Of a stretch of 63,530 nt of DNA, positions 8,486 through 14,900 are shown piece after piece (the stretch's first letter is position 1; the number at the start of each line of letters is the position of its first letter). Below the pieces are notes generated by a model. The model searched no databases, was not told the origin of the DNA, and saw nothing but the letters and a program-made list of their open reading frames with translations. A program made the translations under genes and the position numbers. Origin of the DNA: Chloroflexia bacterium (GTDB lineage Bacteria > Chloroflexota > Chloroflexia > Thermomicrobiales > CFX8); the NCBI GenBank assembly GCA_030431755.1, contig JAUIIK010000009.1, positions 1 through 63,530 on the forward strand. The letters are read 5' to 3'.

Positions 8486-8681
8486 GTCGTTCCGAGCGGA
8501 GGCTCGGCGGAGTCGACGAATCCAGACGACATGCGTGAGAGGGCCAGGACATGCGGCAAAGCTCTGGTCAATGTCGCGGCATTGCTGTGTGACGGCGGAT
8601 CGAGCATTGATCGTATGATCGATTCCATAAACGCTTGAGATTGGGGTTCCTCGACTTCGCCAAGCCTCCGCTCGGAATGAC
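8486..8681. repeat. Long inverted repeat, GTCRTTCCGAGCGGAGGCT family
   Basis: Two 37-bp arms (8486-8522 and 8645-8681) are imperfect reverse complements sharing the core TTCCGAGCGGAGGCT and GTCGA. They enclose about 120 bp without a gene. The 335-bp gap 8382-8716 between the VOC and phosphotransferase genes is almost entirely this element. Related sequence occurs near 25722 and 27570. Confidence 0.75.
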
Positions 8682-8716
8682 AGCGTCATTGAATTCGAGC
8701 TTGCCGCCAAGCCCTG

Positions 8717-9643
8717 TCAGTCACTCCGTCGCATGTGATCTCCCAGCACCTGATCGAGGGTGTAGCGTGCGATCCCGGCCAGGCCGAGATTGGTCTCGTG
8801 GTAGTAGGAGAGCGCGCCGGCCGCGAAAGAGAGCGCCACGCCACGACCACGTTCCCAGGTTGCGTCATCTGTCTGCACGGCTGTGCGGAAGACGGCACGG
8901 GCAGCCGGGGTGAAAATCGTCCAGGCCGGGAGGAGATCGATGGCGGGATCTCCAACGCCCATGCATCCGAAGTCGATCACGGCGCTCAGACGACCGCCGG
9001 TTGCCAGCAGGTTGCCGGACTGAAGATCACCGTGAAACCAGGCCGGTGGCCGGTCCCAGACCGGCGCCGCCAGCGCGGAATCCCAGATGGCAGTCGCCGC
9101 CATGATGTCGATCATGCTCATGGTTTCGAGTTTTGCCAGTGCGGAGCGCGTCGACGCGTCGCGTTCGGCAAGCGGGACACCACGGGAGACATTCGGCGAG
9201 CCTGCCAAAGGTCCACCGGTTGCGTCGACTTGTTGAAGAGTGTTGATGAACTCCGCAACGTCGCGCGCATACTGGGCATGGTCGCTGACGCGGTCGAGGG
9301 TCGCGGTTTCGCCCTCAATCCAACGGTTGACCGACCAATGCCAGGGGTAGCCCTCGCCGGGCTCACCGAGCGCCAGTGGAACTGGAATCGGAAGTGGCAA
9401 GTGCGGCGCGAGCTGCGGGAGCCAGCGGTATTCACGTTCGATCTGAGAGATGGCCCAGTCGATGCGCGGCAACCGGACAACCAGCTCGTCGCCGAGCTGG
9501 TAGAGGGCGTTGTCGGTCCCGGCGGAATCGACCCGCTGGAGCGGCAGTTCAGCCCACTCCGGGAACTGCGCCGCGAGGAGCCGCCGGACAAGATCGGCGT
9601 CGATCGGTTGCTCGTTCTCGTGCATCGTTGTGGTGCTAGACAT
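8717..9643 (-). CDS. Aminoglycoside phosphotransferase (APH)-family kinase
   Basis: The 308-residue protein has the APH catalytic loop WFHGDLQSGNLL, with catalytic Asp and Asn, and the metal-binding motif VIDFGCMGVGDPAIDLLPAW. The N-lobe has the expected RLPRIDWAISQIEREYRWL. Such kinases phosphorylate aminoglycosides or macrolides, or act on other small alcohols such as homoserine or fructosamine. The ATG at 9643 overlaps the end of the MFS gene by eight bases, so it is translated from the same transcript as the exporter and the ribosomal-protection GTPase. That context supports a resistance role, but this is inference. Confidence 0.8.
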   Translation of the reverse strand: MSSTTTMHENEQPIDADLVRRLLAAQFPEWAELPLQRVDSAGTDNALYQLGDELVVRLPRIDWAISQIEREYRWLPQLAPHLPLPIPVPLALGEPGEGYPWHWSVNRWIEGETATLDRVSDHAQYARDVAEFINTLQQVDATGGPLAGSPNVSRGVPLAERDASTRSALAKLETMSMIDIMAATAIWDSALAAPVWDRPPAWFHGDLQSGNLLATGGRLSAVIDFGCMGVGDPAIDLLPAWTIFTPAARAVFRTAVQTDDATWERGRGVALSFAAGALSYYHETNLGLAGIARYTLDQVLGDHMRRSD

Positions 9644-10868
9644 GGATTCTCTGTGCTTTCTGTAGTGACGCGTCAGTTTGCGTGAACCGGACGATGAGGC
9701 CGGTAGTGGCGAAGAGCAGGCAGGCGGCTGTGAAGGCGGCGGTGATGGTCGTCGTCTGGGCCAGGATGCCGAAGCTGACGCCGAAGACGATCTCGCCGAA
9801 ATACTCGGCCTGACCCAGGAAGGACTGCATCGTCGCCCTGACTTCGCTGGTGGCGCGGCGGTTGACCCAGATGACGCCAACGGCGCGGGTGACGGTCATG
9901 CCGATCCCGCCGACGATCAGGATACCGGCGCTGCCCGTGACGCCGTCTGGCGCGAAGGCCAGCAGCGCCAGTCCGACGGCGCCGACAGCGCAGGCCAAGG
10001 CGTAGAGACGGCGCGCCGCGCCGACACCTTCGAAGCGGCTCTCGACGACCCGCAAAGCCAGCGCCCCGGTGGCGTATGTGGCGATGCCGAGCGCGGTGAA
10101 CCAGACGACCTCATTATCCCCAGTCGGGATCCACCCCGGGATGCCGAGGTCGATCAGCTTCTTAGGGTGGAGCCGCCCGAAGGCTTCATCGACGCCGTTG
10201 ACCATGATCGTTGCCGCGAAGACCAGCAGGATCTCGCGGTCGCGCCGGGCCAGGGTCAGGCCGCGCCGGAATATCGAGGCTGAACGGCGCCAGTGCTGAT
10301 CGCGGGCCGGGGTGAAGCCGGTCTCCGGGAAGCGGGTTGCCACGTACAGGCCGAGCAGTGTCGTCGCGACCCCGGCGCAGATCATGGCGGTGTCGCGCTC
10401 GGTTAGCCAGGCCAGGGAGCCGACCGCGATCATGCCCGTTGCCGCGCCGATGTAGGACCAGCGCGCCTGCTTCGTCAGCACCCGCCCGATGCGTTCATCG
10501 TCGTTGAGCTCGTCGGTGACCCAGGCGACGTCCGCGCCGCTGGCGAAGGTCCAGCCGACCCCCCAGATCATCTGGGTGATGACCAGCGCCGGGAAGGCTG
10601 TCACCAACCCGGTCGCGACCATGCTGCCGCCGATCAGGAGCTGCGATATGACGAGCGACCACTTGCGGCTGATCGTGTCGGCCACGACGCCGGTCGGCAC
10701 CTCGAAGATGATCGAGATGATGCTCTGGGCGGTTCCGAGGAAGACCAGCTCGAAGGGCGATAGCCCGGCATCGAGCACCAGGTAGATGCTGGTGACGAGC
10801 CAGTAGCCGCGGTGCAGCACGGCCCGCATCCAGGCCCAGCGCAGGTAGGGAACGGTGATGTCCATCAT
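9636..10868 (-). CDS. MFS efflux transporter
   Basis: The 410-residue protein has about 12 hydrophobic segments and a major-facilitator signature between helices 2 and 3 (GVVADTISRKWSLVIS, the G-x3-D-x2-RK pattern). A long charged loop around residues 180-215 separates the two halves. Bacterial MFS proteins of this type often export drugs by proton antiport. It begins 21 bp downstream of the ribosomal-protection gene and overlaps the APH-family gene, making a three-gene operon. The substrate is unknown. Confidence 0.85.
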   Translation of the reverse strand: MMDITVPYLRWAWMRAVLHRGYWLVTSIYLVLDAGLSPFELVFLGTAQSIISIIFEVPTGVVADTISRKWSLVISQLLIGGSMVATGLVTAFPALVITQMIWGVGWTFASGADVAWVTDELNDDERIGRVLTKQARWSYIGAATGMIAVGSLAWLTERDTAMICAGVATTLLGLYVATRFPETGFTPARDQHWRRSASIFRRGLTLARRDREILLVFAATIMVNGVDEAFGRLHPKKLIDLGIPGWIPTGDNEVVWFTALGIATYATGALALRVVESRFEGVGAARRLYALACAVGAVGLALLAFAPDGVTGSAGILIVGGIGMTVTRAVGVIWVNRRATSEVRATMQSFLGQAEYFGEIVFGVSFGILAQTTTITAAFTAACLLFATTGLIVRFTQTDASLQKAQRIHV

Positions 10869-10889
10869 GTCCGGCTCCGCTCGCTCGCG

Positions 10890-12872
10890 CTAGACCCGCC
10901 GCAGGACATGCAGCAGGTACTCCTTGCGGTCGAGCGGGTTGTGATCAGAACGCGGCCGGACCGGGATCTCGCCGCTGATTGGGGCATAGCGGTCGAACTC
11001 CGACTCCAAGACGCCCTCGCCGCGCGTCATGCCGGGCAGGCGCTGCTGTAGCTCCTGCAGGCGCGCGGCCGGGATCTGCCCTTCCAGCAGGCAGGTCTCA
11101 CCACGCAGTCGCGGCGTCTCGGGGCTGGCATCGAGGGTCGCCAGCAGCGGCAGCAGTGGCCCGTAGGTGTCCTCGGGCATCTCGATGTAGAAGCGCAGGA
11201 CAGGCTCGTAGACTGTCGTCCCGGCCTGCTTCAATGCGTCCATCAGCACCAGCGGCGTCAGGTTGCGGAAGTCTCCGGCGGTGCTCGACATGCTCTTGTC
11301 GAAGACGCCATGGGCGCTGCTCTGGCGGGCCCAGTAGCCGGAGTGGGTCATCGTGACGATGCAGTCGGTGACCTCCCAGCCGTGGAGTCCCTGGCGCAGC
11401 GTCGCGTGCACGGCCTCTTCGACGGCGTTGAAGAAGGCCAACGGCATCGACCCCAGCTCGACCTCCAGCCGGAACTCGATACCGATGTCGAGCGGCGCCG
11501 GATCGATCCGCAACCCAAGCGTGGCGAGGAAGGGATTCGGTTCCTGGGCGATGATCTCGAAGGCCGCGCCGCTGCCGGCGGGCCGCTCGACGCAGATGGT
11601 CGTCGATTCGCTGAACTCGACCTCGATACCGAAGTCGTCCGCCAGCGTCTGCTGGATGACCTCTTTCTGGACCTCGCCGTAGAGAGACAGGAGCGTCTCC
11701 TGCCGAACCTCGTCGCGCCGCAGGTTGATGAGCGGATCCTGCTCCTCAAGCTGGGTCAGGGCGACGTGCAGGGTGCCACGATCAGCCGGATTGCGGGGCA
11801 TGATGATCGTCTCAAGCGTTGGCGGAGCGAAGTTCTGCTGACCTTGATCGAGTCGGGCTGCGCCGAGCGCGTCGCCGACCTTGATGTCGTGCAGTCCACG
11901 CAGTTGGCCGATCTGCCCGGCGGAGATTGATTTCTGCGTGACGGACGAGCCCTCGGCAAAGACCTCGATGCCAGTGACGGTGCCTTCACATTCCGCACCG
12001 AACGCGAGCCGCTCGCGCACGTTGAGCCGGCCGGAGAAGACGCGCGCATAAGCGATCTTCTCGTTGGATGCTCCCCGCTCGATCTTGAAGACCGACGCCG
12101 AGAATGGCGCGCCGGGATCGCTGCAACTGGTTGGTAACAGCTCGCGGATGCCGGCGATCAGGTCGTTTGTTCCTGCCCCGGTAATGGCCGACCCGAAGTA
12201 GACCGGCGATATCTGTGACCGCCTGACCTGTTCCTTGAACTTGCCGTCAAGCTGCCGGGAGGCCATCGACTCATCGGCGACGAAGGCCGCCAGGAAGTCC
12301 TCATCATGGTCTGCGAGCAGCTCGATCAGGCTATCGGCAAAAGCATCATCAGATGAGTCGTAGGGTGTGAATCCGGCATCGCGGCTGCCGAGATCATGTG
12401 TTGTGCCCATCGCGATGATCGCCGGGGTCAGTTTCTCGGCGATACCGTCCAGCACGCGCTCGTATGCGGCTCCGGCGCGGTCGATCTTGTTGACAAAGAT
12501 GAGCGTCGGGATGCCGAGCCGCCGCAGCGTCCGCATCAGCACCCGGGTTTGGGACTGGATCCCTTCGACGGCGGAGATGACCAGCACTGCTCCGTCGAGC
12601 ACATGCAGGACGCGTTCGACCTCGGCGATGAAGTCCGGGTGGCCGGGCGTGTCGATCAGGTTGACCGTGGTGTCGCCCAGGGAGAAAGAGACCACGGCCG
12701 ACTTGATCGTGATGCCGCGTTGTCGTTCGAGCGCGAGGGAATCGGTCTGGGTGTTGCCATCGTCGACGCTACCGATCTCGTCGATGACACCGGCGGCGTA
12801 GAGTAGCCGCTCGGTCAGGCTTGTCTTACCGGCGTCGACATGGGCCAGAATTCCGAGGTTCAACGTACGCAT
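10890..12872 (-). CDS. Tet(M)/Otr(A)-type ribosomal protection GTPase (EF-G paralogue)
   Basis: The 660-residue protein is an EF-G-like GTPase of the length seen in Tet(M) and Otr(A). The G motifs are AHVDAGKTSLTE (G1), RGITI (G2), DTPGH (G3) and NKID (G4). The C-terminal part has the STAGDFRNLTPLVL and GTTVYEPVLRF stretches typical of the Tet ribosomal-protection group rather than of EF-G itself. These proteins bind the ribosome and dislodge tetracycline-like drugs. A GAAGGA lies about 12 bases before the ATG. An overlapping 36-codon leader frame precedes it. The MFS and APH-family genes follow at once. Confidence 0.85.
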   Translation of the reverse strand: MRTLNLGILAHVDAGKTSLTERLLYAAGVIDEIGSVDDGNTQTDSLALERQRGITIKSAVVSFSLGDTTVNLIDTPGHPDFIAEVERVLHVLDGAVLVISAVEGIQSQTRVLMRTLRRLGIPTLIFVNKIDRAGAAYERVLDGIAEKLTPAIIAMGTTHDLGSRDAGFTPYDSSDDAFADSLIELLADHDEDFLAAFVADESMASRQLDGKFKEQVRRSQISPVYFGSAITGAGTNDLIAGIRELLPTSCSDPGAPFSASVFKIERGASNEKIAYARVFSGRLNVRERLAFGAECEGTVTGIEVFAEGSSVTQKSISAGQIGQLRGLHDIKVGDALGAARLDQGQQNFAPPTLETIIMPRNPADRGTLHVALTQLEEQDPLINLRRDEVRQETLLSLYGEVQKEVIQQTLADDFGIEVEFSESTTICVERPAGSGAAFEIIAQEPNPFLATLGLRIDPAPLDIGIEFRLEVELGSMPLAFFNAVEEAVHATLRQGLHGWEVTDCIVTMTHSGYWARQSSAHGVFDKSMSSTAGDFRNLTPLVLMDALKQAGTTVYEPVLRFYIEMPEDTYGPLLPLLATLDASPETPRLRGETCLLEGQIPAARLQELQQRLPGMTRGEGVLESEFDRYAPISGEIPVRPRSDHNPLDRKEYLLHVLRRV

Positions 12873-12936
12873 GGAGCTTCATATCCTTCAGATAGTTAAA
12901 GGGAATCGTCTGAATAGATATGAATGTTCCGCGCAT
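12826..12936 (-). CDS. Possible leader peptide overlapping the ribosomal-protection gene start
   Basis: A 36-codon frame begins MRGTFISIQTIPFNYLKD at an ATG (12936), with an in-frame GTG directly before it and a strong GAGGAG-type site a few bases upstream. It ends at TAA 12826-12828, 47 bases inside the GTPase gene in another frame. Its ribosome binding site is better than that of the GTPase gene. Leader peptides that control ribosomal-protection genes by attenuation are known for tet(M). Whether this one is translated is inference. Confidence 0.4.
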   Translation of the reverse strand: MRGTFISIQTIPFNYLKDMKLHAYVEPRNSGPCRRR

Positions 12937-13014
12937 CACCGTCGCTCCTCGCTCATCCGGTTAATGGCGGGAGTGTAACAGAACGTTGGAAACAGGACGT
13001 GGTGGAGTTGGCCG

Positions 13015-13620
13015 CTACGAGCCGGCGCTGGAGGGGAAGCGGGTCAGGATGTCGCGGACTTCGGCGTCGCTGGTCGGCGAGAAATCCTCGTACCAGATGC
13101 CGACGGCCTGGAATGATGTGGGTTGGAGCGGGCAGATCAGATCGTCGACGAGCTCGGCGACCATGTTGGCGGTCTCGGGCGCGGCGACCGGCACGGCGGC
13201 GGCCAGCCAGAGCGGTTCGTATTGCCGTACAGCCGCTATCGCCGCCCGCATCGTCGCGCCCGTTGCCAGGCCGTCGTCCGCCAGGATGACGATCTGATCG
13301 CGCAATGCCGGGCGGGGCCGTTCGCCGCGGTAGAGCGCCTCGCGCCGCGCGAGCTCGGCTTCTTCGCGGGCAATCACGGCATTGATCTGTTCGCGAGTGA
13401 CGCCGCTGTAGCCGACGACATCCTCGTTGAAGACGCGCGCTCCGCCGCTGGCAATCGCGCCGAGCGCCAGCTCGGGCTGGTGAGGCACGCCGAGTTTGCG
13501 GACGACGAAGACATCCAGCTGCGCGCCGATGACCCTGGCCAACTCCGCGGCAACAGGGACGCCGCCCCGTGGCAGCCCGAGCACGATAACGTCGCCGCGC
13601 CCGCTGTAGCGCTCCTGCAT
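13015..13620 (-). CDS. Phosphoribosyltransferase-domain protein
   Basis: The protein from the ATG at 13620 has 201 residues. The PRPP-binding loop is VILADDGLATGATMRAAI, and GLPRGGVPVAAELA is the other signature of this stand-alone PRTase group, which is common in Actinobacteria and Chloroflexota and has no settled substrate. The frame stays open upstream and encodes RRFADRAEAGRVLGEQ directly before the ATG, which matches the usual N-terminus of the family. No ATG, GTG or TTG is found for this extension, so the true start is unclear. The divergent Uma2 gene starts at 13812. Confidence 0.8.
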   Translation of the reverse strand: MQERYSGRGDVIVLGLPRGGVPVAAELARVIGAQLDVFVVRKLGVPHQPELALGAIASGGARVFNEDVVGYSGVTREQINAVIAREEAELARREALYRGERPRPALRDQIVILADDGLATGATMRAAIAAVRQYEPLWLAAAVPVAAPETANMVAELVDDLICPLQPTSFQAVGIWYEDFSPTSDAEVRDILTRFPSSAGS

Positions 13621-13811
13621 CTGCTCGCCGAGTACCCGACCGGCTTCGGCGCGGTCTGCGAAACGTCTGATTGGCCTGGTCTTGCTGGCGATGGCTGCTT
13701 GATCCTCGCGTTGATGACGATAGGCTGGAACTCCGATTGTATCGAACAGTACCTCTGCTCCACTCGTATGATTAAGCTGACTGTTCCGCTGCGATGCCTG
13801 AGGAGACGCCC

Positions 13812-14360
13812 ATGGCGACGACCGAGCAGTTCACCATTGAAGACCTCCTGGCGCTGGACGATGACGGCTGCCGTCACGAGCTGATCCGGGGAGAGCTGCT
13901 GTCTATGCCGCCGACAAGTGATGAACACGGAAGTCTGATGTTGCACCTGAGTGCGTTGCTCTGGACCTATCAGCGTTCTCATCCGGAGATCAAGTGCTTC
14001 GCGGGCGATACCGGCTTCCTGCTTGGGCGCGAGCCCGATACGCTCGTCGGGCCAGACCTGGCGGCGGTACGTGTGGAGCGGCTGCCGGCCGACTTCCCGC
14101 GCCGGACCTACGTGGATCTCGCGCCGGATTTTGTTATCGAAATCCTCTCGCCATCCGAGCGCCCGGCTCAGCTCAATCGCAAGGTTCAGCAATATCTCGA
14201 TGCTGGCGTCAGGTTGATCTGGTTGGTCGATCCGGCGCGGCGCACGATTACTGCGCATTCACCTGACCAGCCCCCATCCGTCGTCGAAGTCGAGGCGGAA
14301 ATCGACGGTGGTGATGTGCTGCCAGGTTTCCGGCTGGCGCTTGCCGACCTGTTTGGCTGA
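13812..14360 (+). CDS. Uma2-family (DUF820) putative endonuclease
   Basis: The 182-residue protein has the Uma2 layout: an N-terminal LxTIEDLLAL-like segment, ELIRGELLSMPP, then the PD-(D/E)xK-like core with PDLAAVR, PDFVIEILSPSE and the Lys in LNRKVQQYLDAGVRLIWLVDP. Many copies of this family occur in Chloroflexota and cyanobacteria; a nuclease role is predicted from fold and not well shown. The ATG at 13812 is chosen because GAGGAG lies seven bases upstream. Confidence 0.85.
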   Translation: MATTEQFTIEDLLALDDDGCRHELIRGELLSMPPTSDEHGSLMLHLSALLWTYQRSHPEIKCFAGDTGFLLGREPDTLVGPDLAAVRVERLPADFPRRTYVDLAPDFVIEILSPSERPAQLNRKVQQYLDAGVRLIWLVDPARRTITAHSPDQPPSVVEVEAEIDGGDVLPGFRLALADLFG

Positions 14361-14422
14361 TCCGTCGTAGGTTTGATACCCGCACACTTGCTCGATAGCG
14401 GCAAGGAAACGTCCTGCTTCGC

Positions 14423-14844
14423 GTAGGGCAGGGGCTCGTCCCCTGCCGGTTTGTGCGACTCTATCCTTCAAGCATAAAGTTTAGTCGTTCACTTGCGGCG
14501 TCCGCGAATTCGGTGCACACCCAGCGCCTTGCAGCAGACGCCACAGCAACAACCGTGGCATCCCGACGCAGGAGGGATCTTGTCGCGAGCGTGTCACATG
14601 TCAGCGCGGCGAAACGCTGGCAACAACGCCGTAGCACCGGGATACCACAGCCTCGGAGCATCAATGTTGCGTTCGAAGATCTCTCGTGCCTCGGGATGCC
14701 AGGTGCGTTGCTGGATCGCTTTAGGCGCGTACCGGTTGATATCGCGCTTGGGGTAAGCGGACTCAATGCTCGACCTCTGGAGCCTATCTTGATGCATGAG
14801 CGATAGAGTCCCGCCAGCTGGCCGGGGACGAGCCCCTGCTCTAC
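14423..14844. repeat. Nested inverted-repeat element, non-coding
   Basis: The 540-bp gap 14361-14900 has no convincing gene. Outer arms are GTAGGGCAGGGGCTCGTCCC at 14423 onward and its near reverse complement at 14820-14844. Inside lies a second inverted pair: GGCATCCCGACGCAGGAGGG near 14557 and its partner at 14675-14701. The left inner part (14523-14595) closely matches 43622-43713, including AGCGCC, GCAGC and GACGCCACAGCAACA. This looks like one repeat family member inserted inside another. Confidence 0.75.
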
Positions 14845-14900
14845 GGGTGCGGCCGAGATTCTTTCTGTTTCTATATTGATGTTACGACGGGCTGGGGCGC

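Noticed and set aside
13374-14258. Long minus-strand frame across the Uma2 gene and into the phosphoribosyltransferase gene
   Set aside because: It is antisense to the recognisable Uma2 gene and overlaps the phosphoribosyltransferase gene in another frame; its sequence matches no family.
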